Assembly: GCA_035999765.1 (NCBI GenBank)
Contig: CP108521.1
Coordinates: forward strand, 5,952,001-6,016,000
DNA: 64,000 nt
Origin: Streptomyces sp. NBC_01231
GTDB taxonomy: Bacteria; Actinomycetota; Actinomycetes; Streptomycetales; Streptomycetaceae
Direction: 5' to 3'
The position numbers and the translations under genes are program-made. Below the pieces are notes generated by a model. The model worked only from the letters and a program-made list of their open reading frames with translations, did not search any database and was not told the origin of the DNA. Below, piece after piece: positions 24,412 through 33,852 of the stretch. The stretch's first letter is position 1, and each line of letters opens with the position of its first letter.

Positions 24412-25310
24412 ACGCCCCCGGTCACATGGGTCCGGCCGTCCGCGGCGCGCAGTTCGAAGAACCCGTCCTCGGCCGCGTACGTGACCGTCCCCGGCAGTGA
24501 CACCGGCGCCCGGAAGTCGGCCCGCATCACGGCGGCGGCCGGGGTGCCGTGCGCGGCCAGACAGCGGGCCACCGTCCACATGCCGTGCGCGATGGCCCGG
24601 CGGAAGCCGAACAGCCGGGCGGTCAGGGCGTACAGGTGGATCGGGTTGCGGTCCCCGGAGGCCGCGCCGTACCGCCGCCCCACGTCCCCGGCGAGCCGCC
24701 ACTCGGTGACGGCGGGCAGGGGGTCCCGCAGGTCGGTCACGGAGGCCGCGGAGGTCACGGGGGTCGCGGAGTCCGGCGGCCGGTCAGTGCGGTGCCGGGC
24801 CAGATACGTGCTCCTCGACTCCCACACCACCTCGTCCCCTTCCGGTCCGCCGTCCTCCGTCCGCCCCGCGTCCGACGCACGCACCTCGGTGACCACCGCG
24901 GCCTCGGTGCCGCGCCGGTGTGGCACCAACTCGTCGACATAGACCGTGAATTGGTACTCCCCGGTCGCGGTCATCGCCCGCCGCTGGGTGATCTCGATCG
25001 ACGTGTGGACCAGCCCGAGCAGCGGCAGCGGGAAGTCCCGTCCGCTCATCAGCCGCATGGCCAGCGGGAAGCCGAGGACGTGCGGATACGTCGGCGGCAG
25101 CGCGTCGTCCCCGGTCGCGAACCCGCACACCCGCTCGTAGGCGGCCAGCCGCGCCAGGTCGACGCGCAGGCCGGGCAGCACCAGCCGGGTGCGGGGGAAG
25201 TCCGCGTCCGGGCGGGGCCGTTTGAACGGGGACAGCAGGGCGCCCCGGGTGAGCAGGGGCGCGAGCGAGGGGGAGCCGGTCAGGGTCGTGGTCGTCGGCG
25301 CGCTGGTCAC
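24393..25310 (-). CDS. MaoC-like (R)-specific hydratase/dehydratase, HtdX-type
   Basis: A 305-residue double hot-dog protein starting at GTG 25310, whose G is shared with the TAG of fabG (TAGTG overlap). The C-terminal hydratase-2 motif GDRNPIHLYALTARLFGFRRAIAHGMW carries the catalytic Asp220 and His225. The N-terminal half is a degenerate second hot-dog domain, as in HtdX. These enzymes hydrate trans-2-enoyl or dehydrate 3-hydroxyacyl thioesters. The order MaoC, FabG4, then a divergent thiolase is the same as Rv0241c (htdX), Rv0242c (fabG4) and Rv0243 (fadA2) of Mycobacterium tuberculosis. This points to a conserved acyl-chain module. The chain length it uses is unknown. Confidence 0.9.
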   Translation of the reverse strand: MTSAPTTTTLTGSPSLAPLLTRGALLSPFKRPRPDADFPRTRLVLPGLRVDLARLAAYERVCGFATGDDALPPTYPHVLGFPLAMRLMSGRDFPLPLLGLVHTSIEITQRRAMTATGEYQFTVYVDELVPHRRGTEAAVVTEVRASDAGRTEDGGPEGDEVVWESRSTYLARHRTDRPPDSATPVTSAASVTDLRDPLPAVTEWRLAGDVGRRYGAASGDRNPIHLYALTARLFGFRRAIAHGMWTVARCLAAHGTPAAAVMRADFRAPVSLPGTVTYAAEDGFFELRAADGRTHVTGGVYPLVS

Positions 25311-26605
25311 TAGGCCCCCAGCAGACTCTGGCCGCACACCCGCACGACCTGCCCGCTGACCGCCCCGGAGGCCGGGTGGGCGAACCAGGCGGTGGTCTCG
25401 GCGACGTCGACGGGCAGACCGCCCTGCGCGAGGGAGTTCATACGGCGGCCCGCCTCCCTGATGAACAGGGGGACCGCGGCCGTCATCCTCGTCTCGATGA
25501 ACCCGGGCGCGACCGCGTTGACCGTCACCCCGTGCTCGGCGAGGGCACGCGGCGCGAGGGCGCGCACCATCCCGGCGATGCCCGCCTTGCTCGCGCCGTA
25601 GTTCGTCTGGCCCGCGTTGCCGGCCAGACCCGCGATGGAGGCGGTCGCGACGATCCGGCCGCCCGGCCTGAGCGTTCCGGCCGCGAGCAGCGCGTCCGTC
25701 GTGCGCAGCACGCTCGCCAGGTTCACCTCCAGTACCGGACTCCAGCGCTCGAAGGGCATGTTGACGAGCCGCCGGTCGCGGGTGATGCCCGCGTTGTGGA
25801 TCAGGACGTCCAGGCCGTCGGGCAGGGCGGCGGCGATCCGCTCGCCCGCGTCCGCCGCCGTGATGTCGAGGGCGAGCGCGGTGCCGCCGAGCCGTTCGGC
25901 GACCCGCCGCGCGTCCGTCGCCGCCTGCGGTACGTCCAGGACGACGACCCGCGCCCCGTCCCGCGCCAGCGTCTCGGCGACCGCCTCCCCGATCCCGCGC
26001 GCGGCGCCGGTGACCAGCGCGGTCCGGCCGGCCAGGGGGAGGTCCCAGTCGTCGGGCGCGGTGACCTGCCGGCCGCCCGCCTCGATCACCTGGCCGCTGA
26101 CGTAGGCGGACTTGGGGGAGAGCAGGAAGCGCAGGGTGGACTCGGCGGCGAGCGCGTCGGCCGACCGGACGAGGTTCACGGTCCTGCCCCGGCCGATCTC
26201 CTTGCCGAGCGAGCGCACGAACCCTTCGAGAGCCTGCTGGGCGGCGGCCTGGTGGTGGTCGGCGGCATCGAGCGGGGCGCCGAGCACCACCACCCGGCCG
26301 CTGGTGGCGACCGACCGCACGACGGGGTGCAGCGCCGTGTGGACGTCGGCGAGGCCCTCGACGTCCCGGACGCCGGTGGCATCGAGGAGGACGCCGGCGG
26401 GACGCTCGGAGGAACGGGTCAGAGCGAGGCCCGTGGCGGTGAGGTCCAGGTCGGACCCGCCCGCGGTGAGGTGCAGCAGATCGCCGCCGAGAGTGGGGTG
26501 CTCGGGCGACCAGCGTTTCAGCGGGGCGGGCTGGGGGAGGCCGAGGCGCCGGGTCAGGAAGCGGCCGGGCGTGGTGCCGGTGAAGCTCAGATAGCGGTCG
26601 ACCAT
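25310..26605 (-). CDS. fabG: High-molecular-weight 3-oxoacyl-ACP/CoA reductase (FabG4 type)
   Basis: A 431-residue protein from ATG 26605 with GGGAG 7 bases upstream. It has an N-terminal flavodoxin-like domain (about 1-205) followed by a full SDR domain (about 206-431). The SDR part has TGAARGIGEA for NAD(P)H binding, HNAG, a Ser in ATASIAGLAGNAGQ and the YGASK catalytic Tyr-Lys pair. The two-domain layout is that of mycobacterial FabG4, which reduces long-chain 3-ketoacyl-CoA with NADH. Normal FabG proteins are about 250 residues. It is co-translated with the MaoC hydratase (1-base overlap) and divergent from a thiolase. The three could elongate, shorten or modify acyl chains together. Confidence 0.92.
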   Translation of the reverse strand: MVDRYLSFTGTTPGRFLTRRLGLPQPAPLKRWSPEHPTLGGDLLHLTAGGSDLDLTATGLALTRSSERPAGVLLDATGVRDVEGLADVHTALHPVVRSVATSGRVVVLGAPLDAADHHQAAAQQALEGFVRSLGKEIGRGRTVNLVRSADALAAESTLRFLLSPKSAYVSGQVIEAGGRQVTAPDDWDLPLAGRTALVTGAARGIGEAVAETLARDGARVVVLDVPQAATDARRVAERLGGTALALDITAADAGERIAAALPDGLDVLIHNAGITRDRRLVNMPFERWSPVLEVNLASVLRTTDALLAAGTLRPGGRIVATASIAGLAGNAGQTNYGASKAGIAGMVRALAPRALAEHGVTVNAVAPGFIETRMTAAVPLFIREAGRRMNSLAQGGLPVDVAETTAWFAHPASGAVSGQVVRVCGQSLLGA

Positions 26606-26642
26606 GTCATCTCCCAGCTGCGGTCACTGTCCTTACCCGCTT

Positions 26643-26673
26643 CCTTACTCTGGAGTAAGGTTACCGAAGGTAA
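26643..26673. promoter_or_regulatory. Two adjacent palindromes in the fabG/thiolase intergenic region
   Basis: CCTTACTC-TG-GAGTAAGG (26643-26660) and TTACC-GAA-GGTAA (26661-26673) lie back to back in the 98-base region between the divergent fabG and thiolase genes. TTAC...GTAA symmetry is common for TetR-type fatty-acid regulators. Binding here would control both directions. The TetR protein at 23749-24411 is the nearest candidate. Confidence 0.65.
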
Positions 26674-26703
26674 GCCTACGTCAAAGGTGAGGAGCAGGTC
26701 GAC

Positions 26704-27990
26704 ATGAGCCCCGTGAAACCGCCGGTGGCACGGCGTGTGGCGGTCGTCGCCGGCGCCCGCGTCCCCTTCGCCCGCTCCGACGGGCCGTACGCCACCGCAT
26801 CGAACCAGCAGATGCTGACCGCCGTACTGGACGGCCTGGTCGAGCGGTGCGGCCTCGAAGGGCCGGGCGCGGTGGGTGAGTTCGTCGTCGGAGCCGTCCT
26901 CAAGCACAGCCGTGACTTCAACCTGGCCCGCGAGACCGTCCTCGGCTCGAAGCTGGACGCCCGCACACCGGCGTACGACATCCAGCAGGCCTGCGGGACC
27001 GGACTGCAGGCCGTGATCGCCGCCGCCAACAAGATCGCCCTTGGGCAGACTGAGTCCGCGATCGCGGGCGGCGCCGACACCGCGAGCGACGCACCGCTGG
27101 GCGTCAACGACCACCTGCGGCGGATCCTGCTGGAGGCGCGGCGGGCGAAGTCGCCGCTCGGCCGGGTCAGGGCGCTCACCCGCGTGCGCCCGTCCCACCT
27201 CGTCCCCGACATCCCGCGCAACGCCGAGCCGCGCACGGGACTGTCGATGGGTGAGCACGCGGCCGTGACCGCCCGGCTGTGGGGGATCACCCGCGAGGCC
27301 CAGGACGAGCTGGCCGCGCTCAGTCACCGGCGGCTGGCGGCGGCGTACGAACGCGGCTTCTTCCAGGACCTGGTGGTGCCCTTCCGCGGGCTGGCCCGCG
27401 ACCAGAACCTGCGCCCCGGTTCGACGGCGGAGAAACTGGCCACGCTGAAGCCGGCGTTCGGGCTGGACGCGCCCGACCCGACCATGACCGCGGGCAATTC
27501 GACCCCGCTGACGGACGGGGCCGCGGTCGTCCTGCTGGCGTCGGAGGAGTGGGCCGAGGCGCGCGGCCTCGAACCGCTGGCCTACCTCACCACGTACGAG
27601 ACGGCGGCCGTGGACTTCGTGGGCGGTGATGTGGTCGGCGGCGAGGACGGGCTGCTGATGGCACCGGCCCACGCGGTCCCGCGCATGCTGGAGCGGGCCG
27701 GCCTCGGGCTGGCGGACTTCGACCTCCTGGAAGTCCACGAGGCGTTCGCCTCCCAGGTGCTGGCGACGCTCGCCGCCTGGGAGAAGCGGGGGCTGGGCAC
27801 GGTGGACCGGGCCCGTCTGAACGTCGCCGGCTCCTCCCTTGCGACCGGGCACCCGTTCGCGGCGACCGGCGCGCGGATCGTGGCGACGCTCGCCAAACTG
27901 CTCGCCGAACGAGGCTCCACCGGACGGGGGCTGATCTCCGTGTGCGCGGCGGGCGGCCAGGGAGTCACGGCGGTCCTGGAGCGGCACTGA
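26704..27990 (+). CDS. Acetyl-CoA C-acetyltransferase (thiolase, FadA2/FadI type)
   Basis: A 428-residue thiolase from ATG 26704 with GGAG 9 bases upstream. The nucleophile Cys97 lies in DIQQACGTGLQA, HEAFASQVLATLAAWE and GHPFAATGAR carry the active-site His residues, and Cys414 in SVCAAGGQG is the second catalytic Cys. It condenses or cleaves 3-ketoacyl-CoA. The length, slightly above 400, and the sequence fit the FadI/FadA2 group, which handles beta-oxidation-like substrates. It is divergent from fabG with shared palindromes and the arrangement matches the mycobacterial fadA2 locus. The physiological direction (degradation or synthesis) is open. Confidence 0.93.
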   Translation: MSPVKPPVARRVAVVAGARVPFARSDGPYATASNQQMLTAVLDGLVERCGLEGPGAVGEFVVGAVLKHSRDFNLARETVLGSKLDARTPAYDIQQACGTGLQAVIAAANKIALGQTESAIAGGADTASDAPLGVNDHLRRILLEARRAKSPLGRVRALTRVRPSHLVPDIPRNAEPRTGLSMGEHAAVTARLWGITREAQDELAALSHRRLAAAYERGFFQDLVVPFRGLARDQNLRPGSTAEKLATLKPAFGLDAPDPTMTAGNSTPLTDGAAVVLLASEEWAEARGLEPLAYLTTYETAAVDFVGGDVVGGEDGLLMAPAHAVPRMLERAGLGLADFDLLEVHEAFASQVLATLAAWEKRGLGTVDRARLNVAGSSLATGHPFAATGARIVATLAKLLAERGSTGRGLISVCAAGGQGVTAVLERH

Positions 27991-28049
27991 CAGCCGTCCT
28001 GACCATGGCCGGCCTTATTGATCGGGGGCAACCTGAACCTTCCTCACGT

Positions 28050-28062
28050 AACCTCCGAGGTT
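28050..28062. promoter_or_regulatory. Inverted repeat AACCTC-C-GAGGTT upstream of the acyl-CoA synthetase
   Basis: A 6-bp perfect inverted repeat in the 254-base gap between the thiolase gene and the acyl-CoA synthetase gene. A CGGTAA direct repeat occurs near 28141-28154. Either could be a regulator site. Evidence is limited to symmetry and position. Confidence 0.35.
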
Positions 28063-28244
28063 GCACATGCCCGGCTCCGAAACGCCCCCGAACCCGCACC
28101 AACCTTCCACGAGAGCCCCGTACGATCACCGTCCTAACTCCCGGTAACCCGGTAATTCGCAACAGTCGGTGAACGTCCCGGTACGTTCCGCACGTACCAC
28201 TTGCAGCAGAGTGGAACCGAGCTGCACGCCTCAGGAGCTGCCCC

Positions 28245-30158
28245 ATGTCCCTCTCCTACCTGTCCGGCCACGACTACGACGGCGCGCCCGTTCTGGTCGC
28301 GCCGGAGATCCGGCGACTGGACGGCGAGGTCCGGGAGGTGTCCGTGCCGCCCATCGCCCCGCCGGTCACCCACGGCTCCCTGGCGGACCTGCCCTTCGAC
28401 AACGCCGACGCGGCTCCCGAGCACCAGGTGCTCAGCCGCCGCACGGAGGACGGGCACTGGGAGCATGTGACGGCCGTCCAGTTCGCCGAGCAGGTACTGG
28501 CGTTGGCGAAGGGCATGATCGCGGAGGGGTTGACGCCCGGGGACCGTATCGCCGTCATGGCCCGCACGATCTACGAGTGGACGCTCCTCGATTTCGCCGC
28601 GTGGGCCGCCGGCCTGGTCACCGTGCCGATCTACCCCACCTCCTCCGTCTTCCAGACCCGCTGGATCCTCCAGGACTCCGGGGCGGTGGCCCTGGTGACG
28701 GAGCACGCGTCCCAGGCGGCGGCGCTCGGCCCGGAGCTCAGCCGGCTGCCCGACCTGAGCCACATGTGGATCATCGAGAAGGGTCATCTGGAGCGGCTGG
28801 CGGAACTCGGCCAACCGGTCCCCGACCAGGAAGTCGACGTACGCCGGGGGATGCTGGGCCCGGGCACCCTCGCCACCGTCGTCTACACCTCGGGCACGAC
28901 GGGCCGTCCCAAGGGCTGTGTGCTGACGCACGGGAATTTCCTCGCCGAGGTCGACAACGCGATCGAACTCCTCCACCCCGTCTTCCGGTCGAAGTCCTCC
29001 GACGAACTCGCCACCCTCCTCTTCCTCCCCATGTCCCACGTCTTCGGCCGCATGGTGGCGATCGCGTGCGTCCGCGCCCGGGTTCGGCTGGGCCATGTGC
29101 CGAGCCTTCAGGCGGAGAGTCTGGTGGCCGAGCTCGGTGCCTTCAGACCGACGTTCCTGCTGTGTATCCCGTACATGCTCGAGAAGGTCTTCAACAGCGC
29201 CCGCGCCAAGGCGGAGAGCGGCGGCCGGGCGACCGCCTTCGACCGCGCGGTGAACGTGGCCGTCCGCTACGGCGAGGCCATGGAGGCCCGCCTGGCCGGC
29301 ACCGGCTCCGGACCGAGCACCACCCTGAAGGCCGCCCGCTCCTTCTACGACTCCCTCATCTACCGCCGGATCCGCAACGCCATGGGCGGCCGGGTCCGCC
29401 ACATCATCAGCGGCGGCTCACCCCTCGGCCGCCGGCTCGCCGCGTTCTACGCGGGCGCGGGCATGGAGATCTACGAGGGCTACGGCCTGACCGAGTCGAC
29501 CGGCGCGGCCACGGTCACCCCGCCGCTCAAGCCGCGTCTGGACACGGTCGGCTGGCCGCTGCCCGGCACCAAGGTGCGGATCGCGGCGGACGGCGAGATC
29601 CTGCTCAGCGGGGAGCATGTATTCCGTGGCTACTGGGACCCGCACGGCGGCGGGGTGAGCCCCGCGTCCGCCGACGGCTGGTTCCCCACCGGCGACATCG
29701 GCCGCCTCGACGACGAGGGGTACCTCACGATCACCGGCCGCAAGAAGGAGATCCTCATCACCGCGGGCGGCAAGAACGTGGCCCCCGCCCCGCTGGAGAA
29801 CTGGCTGCGCTCCCACCCCCTGATCTCCCAGTGCATCGTCCTGGGCGACCGCCGCCCCTACATCTCCGCCCTGATCACCCTGGACATGGGGGGCGTCTCC
29901 CACTGGCGCCGGATGAACGGCAAGCACCCCGTCCCCGCCGAACTCCTCATCGACGACGAGGAGTTGCGCGGCATCCTCCAGCGCGCGGTCGACGAGGCCA
30001 ACAAGCTCGTCTCCCGCCCCGAGTCCATCCGCCGCTTCACCGTCCTGGCGACCGACTTCTCGGAGGAGACCGGCCATCTGACGCCGTCGATGAAGCTGCG
30101 ACGGGAGACGGTGCTGAAGGATTTCGCGCAGGAGGTGGAGGGACTGTACGAGCGGTGA
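28245..30158 (+). CDS. Long-chain fatty-acid--CoA ligase (AMP-forming, FadD15-like)
   Basis: A 637-residue adenylate-forming enzyme from ATG 28245 with AGGAG 7 bases upstream. The AMP-binding P-loop YTSGTTGRPKG, the GYGLTEST motif, GWFPTGDIGRLDDEGYLTITGRKKEILITAGGKNV (A8 hinge) and the C-terminal catalytic Lys in LTPSMKLRR are present. The segment TVPIYPTSSVFQTRWILQDSGA is typical of the FadD15 type, which activates long-chain fatty acids with ATP and CoA. It lies just after the MaoC/FabG4/thiolase module and may feed it, but a 254-base gap with its own signals suggests separate transcription. It converges with the cold-shock gene across a shared hairpin. Confidence 0.94.
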   Translation: MSLSYLSGHDYDGAPVLVAPEIRRLDGEVREVSVPPIAPPVTHGSLADLPFDNADAAPEHQVLSRRTEDGHWEHVTAVQFAEQVLALAKGMIAEGLTPGDRIAVMARTIYEWTLLDFAAWAAGLVTVPIYPTSSVFQTRWILQDSGAVALVTEHASQAAALGPELSRLPDLSHMWIIEKGHLERLAELGQPVPDQEVDVRRGMLGPGTLATVVYTSGTTGRPKGCVLTHGNFLAEVDNAIELLHPVFRSKSSDELATLLFLPMSHVFGRMVAIACVRARVRLGHVPSLQAESLVAELGAFRPTFLLCIPYMLEKVFNSARAKAESGGRATAFDRAVNVAVRYGEAMEARLAGTGSGPSTTLKAARSFYDSLIYRRIRNAMGGRVRHIISGGSPLGRRLAAFYAGAGMEIYEGYGLTESTGAATVTPPLKPRLDTVGWPLPGTKVRIAADGEILLSGEHVFRGYWDPHGGGVSPASADGWFPTGDIGRLDDEGYLTITGRKKEILITAGGKNVAPAPLENWLRSHPLISQCIVLGDRRPYISALITLDMGGVSHWRRMNGKHPVPAELLIDDEELRGILQRAVDEANKLVSRPESIRRFTVLATDFSEETGHLTPSMKLRRETVLKDFAQEVEGLYER

Positions 30159-30221
30159 GCCGAGGCTCGCTCACACCCTCCGCCTGCCCGCACATGTCCC
30201 GCGGTGGACCTGGGAAAAGGC

Positions 30222-30254
30222 AGGAGCCCCGTCGCCTTGCGGCGCGGGGCTCCT
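30222..30254. terminator. Hairpin terminator between acyl-CoA synthetase and cold-shock genes
   Basis: Arms AGGAGCCCCG (30222-30231) and CGGGGCTCCT (30245-30254) pair perfectly, and an inner CGCC/GGCG stem extends the hairpin. Read on the minus strand it is followed by GCCTTTTCCC, a short T-run, so it is best as the terminator of the cold-shock gene. It can also stop readthrough from the synthetase gene. Confidence 0.8.
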
Positions 30255-30306
30255 TGGGTACTGCTATCGGTTCCGGATCAGAGCTTTGGGCTCGTGAACT
30301 CTGAAC

Positions 30307-30510
30307 TCAGACAGGGGTGACATTCTCCGCCTGCGGACCCTTCGGGCCCTGCGTGACGTCGAAGGAAACCTGCTGGTTCTCCTCCAGCGAGCGGAAGCCG
30401 CTCGCGTTGATCGCGGAGTAGTGGACGAAGACGTCGGGGCCGCCGCCTTCCTGGGCGATGAATCCAAAGCCCTTTTCGGCGTTGAACCACTTCACGGTTC
30501 CGGTAGCCAT
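30307..30510 (-). CDS. Cold-shock domain protein (CspA family)
   Basis: A 67-residue protein from ATG 30510 with a near-perfect AAGGAGGGC ribosome site; the longer frame from 30588 is not needed. Both RNA-binding motifs are present: [14 protein letters not shown] (RNP1) and DVFVHYSAI (RNP2), then the conserved [15 protein letters not shown] end. Such proteins bind single-stranded RNA as chaperones and are often induced by cold or abundant during growth. The mRNA probably has a long AT-rich leader (about 30511-30720), which can form a stem at 30605-30635, as in many csp genes. A strong terminator follows at 30222-30254. Confidence 0.97.
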   Translation of the reverse strand: MATGTVKWFNAEKGFGFIAQEGGGPDVFVHYSAINASGFRSLEENQQVSFDVTQGPKGPQAENVTPV

Positions 30511-30604
30511 AAGCCCTCCTTGGGCCCAAAGGGTTGCCCTGCTCCAGAACCCTGCAAGTGTGAAAACAAAAATGCCGCACAACTGCATACGTCTGAAAAC
30601 GACT

Positions 30605-30635
30605 AGAGCCCGCGGTCACATGCTCCGCAGGCTCT
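30605..30635 (-). ncRNA. Stem-loop in the presumed 5' leader of the cold-shock mRNA
   Basis: AGAGCC (30605-30610) and GCGG (30612-30615) can pair with CCGC (30625-30628) and GGCTCT (30630-30635) in an interrupted stem. It lies about 95 bases upstream of the csp start in a leader that is much richer in A than the surroundings. It may be part of a thermosensing or stability structure, or an unrelated hairpin. Confidence 0.35.
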
Positions 30636-30787
30636 GTACTGCAAGGGAAACCAAACTGCAACTTGCGGCGAGCCTAGCACGCAGGCAGCCGAAAGCAATA
30701 GAGGCCAAGATCACGTCACCCGAATGTTTGAAGATCGTTTGGCGGTTGCCCCTCGGGGGCGGAGACCGGACCGTACCCCAGTGGGGC

Positions 30788-31648
<861 letters not shown>

Positions 31649-31782
31649 TCCCGGGTCCGTCGGGCGGTGCCCGCCGGGGAGGTGGGTGCGTGCGGTGGGT
31701 GCGTGGCGGTGGGGCGGGCGTGGTGAGTGCGTGGCGTGCGACGGGTGTGGGCTGACGCGGTGGGTGCGTGCCGTCGCGGTGG

Positions 31783-31788
31783 GATGAT
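31783..31788 (+). promoter_or_regulatory. -10-like GATGAT before the prepilin peptidase gene
   Basis: The hexamer ends 6 bases before ATG 31795 without a ribosome site, the same leaderless layout as mqnA and ubiX. The match to the consensus is weaker. Confidence 0.35.
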
Positions 31789-31794
31789 CGGCCG

Positions 31795-32535
31795 ATGACC
31801 GGCTTGCTGATCGCCGTCGCGGCACTGTGGGGCGCGGCCACCGGAGCGCTGGTGCCGCGCGCCGCCCACCGCTTCTCCGTACCGGAGGAGGAGAACTGGC
31901 GGGAGGAGTGCCCCGGCGGACATCCGTTCGGCGGGCCGGCCCGTGGGTGGCTCGGCCGGGCGCGGTGCGGGCACTGCACACCGACATGCGCGTACGGTCC
32001 CAGCACCCCCCTCGTCTGTCTCGTCACCGCACTCCTGTGTGCCGGTCTCGCCGCCGCCACCGACACCCGGCCCGAGGTCGTCGTCTGGCTGCTGTCGGTG
32101 CCCGTGTGGGTGCTGTTGGCCGCCGTCGACCTGCGGGTGCGCAGGCTCCCCGACGTGCTGACCCTGCCGCTCGCCGCCGCGACACTCGCCCTCCTCGGGG
32201 CGGTCGCCTCGGTGCCCGAGCACACCGGGAACTGGCCGACCGCCGCGCTGGGCGCCCTCGCGCTCGGTGCCGGTTACCTCGTGCTGTGGCTCGTCAACCC
32301 CGGCGGTATGGGCTTCGGCGATGTGAAGCTGGCGCTCGGGACCGGCGCCGCGCTGGGCTGGTACGGCTGGGGGACCGTGCTGCTCGGCACCTTCGCCGGG
32401 TTCCTGCTCGGGGCGCTGTACGGCGGTGCCCTCGTCGTCGCGAGGCGCGCGGGGCGCAAGACGGCGATCCCGTTCGGGCCGTTCCTGATCGCGGGGGCGT
32501 ACCTCGGGCTGCTGATCGGCGCGTACGCGGTCTGA
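31795..32535 (+). CDS. A24-family prepilin peptidase
   Basis: A 246-residue polytopic membrane protein. The two catalytic Asp residues of A24 aspartic peptidases are present: Asp112 in AAVDLRVRRLPD and Asp176 in GGMGFGDVKL. The N-terminal region has a CGHC pair and a third Cys (58, 61, 65) but lacks the full four-Cys zinc motif of bifunctional prepilin peptidase/methylases, so it probably only cleaves. No pilin or secretion genes are nearby; its substrates (Flp/Tad-type or pseudopilins) must be encoded elsewhere. From memory, the gene lies between menaquinone genes in other streptomycetes too. The last codons and stop are contained in a tandem duplication. Confidence 0.88.
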   Translation: MTGLLIAVAALWGAATGALVPRAAHRFSVPEEENWREECPGGHPFGGPARGWLGRARCGHCTPTCAYGPSTPLVCLVTALLCAGLAAATDTRPEVVVWLLSVPVWVLLAAVDLRVRRLPDVLTLPLAAATLALLGAVASVPEHTGNWPTAALGALALGAGYLVLWLVNPGGMGFGDVKLALGTGAALGWYGWGTVLLGTFAGFLLGALYGGALVVARRAGRKTAIPFGPFLIAGAYLGLLIGAYAV

Positions 32536-32568
32536 GGTCGTTGATCGGCGCGTACGCGGCCTGAGGTC
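32513..32568 (+). repeat. 27-bp near-perfect duplication at the end of the peptidase gene
   Basis: Copies at 32513-32539 and 32542-32568 (period 29) differ by one base. The first copy includes the last six codons and the stop of the peptidase gene, so the second is a fossil of the same gene end. It looks like a recent slippage or unequal-crossover event. Confidence 0.85.
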
Positions 32569-32635
32569 CGTCGCGTGAAACGCCTGGCGTAGGCTGGTTC
32601 GGTCCGTCCACAACCCTTGACGAAAGGGACGCCCG

Positions 32636-33835
32636 GTGACCGAGAAGGCCGACCTTCAGTCCGTCCTCGACCGTGCCGCCGAGGGTGGGCGGATCACCCC
32701 GGAGGAGGCGCTCGACCTCTACCGCGACGCCCCGCTGCACGCGCTCGGCGCCGCCGCCGACGCCGTACGCCGCCGCAGGTACGCGGGCACCGAGCACATC
32801 GCCACGTACATCATCGAGCGCAACATCAACTACACCAACGTGTGCGTCACGGCGTGCAAGTTCTGTGCCTTCTACGCGGCCCCGAAGGACACCGCCAAGG
32901 GCTGGACGCGCGACCTGGACGACATCCTGCGCCGGTGCGAGGAGACCGTCGAACTCGGCGGGACGCAGATCATGTTCCAGGGCGGCCACCACCCGGACTA
33001 CGGCGTCGAGTACTACGAGAAGCACTTCTCCGCCATCAAGCAGGCCTTCCCGCAGCTGGTCATCCACAGCCTGGGGGCCAGCGAGGTCGAGCACATGGCC
33101 CGGATCTCCGGGGTGTCGGTCGAGGAGGCCATCACCCGGATCCACGAGGCCGGTCTCGACTCCTTCGCCGGTGCAGGCGCGGAACTCCTCCCGGAGCGGC
33201 CCCGCAAGGCCATCGCCCCACTCAAGGAGTCCGGCGAGCGCTGGCTGGAGATCATGGAGACCGCGCACGGGCTGGGTGTGGAGTCCACCTCCACCATGCT
33301 CATGGGCACGGGCGAGACCAACGCGGAGCGCATCGAGCACCTGCGGATGATCCGTGACGTGCAGGACCGCACGGGCGGCTTCCGCGCGTTCATCCCGTAC
33401 ACCTACCAGCCCGAGAACAACCACCTCAAGGGCCGCACGCAGGCCACGCTCTTCGAGTACCTGCGGATGATCGCCATCGCCCGGCTGTTCATGGACAACA
33501 TCGCCCACATCCAGGGCTCGTGGCTGACCACCGGCAAGGAGGTCGGCCAACTGTCGCTGCACTACGGCGCGGACGACCTCGGCTCGATCATGCTGGAGGA
33601 GAACGTCGTCTCCTCCGCCGGCGCCAAGCACCGCTCCAACCGGATGGAGATCATCGACCTCATCCGCAAGGCGGGACGCGTCCCGGCCCAGCGGGCGACG
33701 ACGTACGAGCACCTCGTCGTCCACGACGACCCGGCGAACGACCCCGTCGACGAGCGGGTGATGTCCCACATCTCGTCCACGGCGATCGAGGGCGGTACGG
33801 CTCATCCCGAGCTGAAGCTGCTCGCGTCCAACTGA
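32636..33835 (+). CDS. mqnC: Cyclic dehypoxanthinyl futalosine synthase MqnC (radical SAM)
   Basis: A 399-residue radical SAM enzyme starting at GTG 32636 with AAAGGGA 7 bases upstream. A TAGGCT hexamer at 32590-32595 could be its -10, giving a short leader. The cluster motif is CVTACKFC (Cys70, Cys74, Cys77). IMFQGGHHPDYGVEYYEKHF, FAGAGAELLPERPRK and MLMGTGETNAERIEHL are typical of MqnC. It cyclises dehypoxanthine futalosine with a SAM radical to build the naphthoate ring precursor. It works after MqnB, which is not in this window. It is followed directly by a small HutI/MqnX-like domain gene. Confidence 0.96.
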   Translation: MTEKADLQSVLDRAAEGGRITPEEALDLYRDAPLHALGAAADAVRRRRYAGTEHIATYIIERNINYTNVCVTACKFCAFYAAPKDTAKGWTRDLDDILRRCEETVELGGTQIMFQGGHHPDYGVEYYEKHFSAIKQAFPQLVIHSLGASEVEHMARISGVSVEEAITRIHEAGLDSFAGAGAELLPERPRKAIAPLKESGERWLEIMETAHGLGVESTSTMLMGTGETNAERIEHLRMIRDVQDRTGGFRAFIPYTYQPENNHLKGRTQATLFEYLRMIAIARLFMDNIAHIQGSWLTTGKEVGQLSLHYGADDLGSIMLEENVVSSAGAKHRSNRMEIIDLIRKAGRVPAQRATTYEHLVVHDDPANDPVDERVMSHISSTAIEGGTAHPELKLLASN

Positions 33836-33852
33836 GCTGGTCCGAGCCCGAG

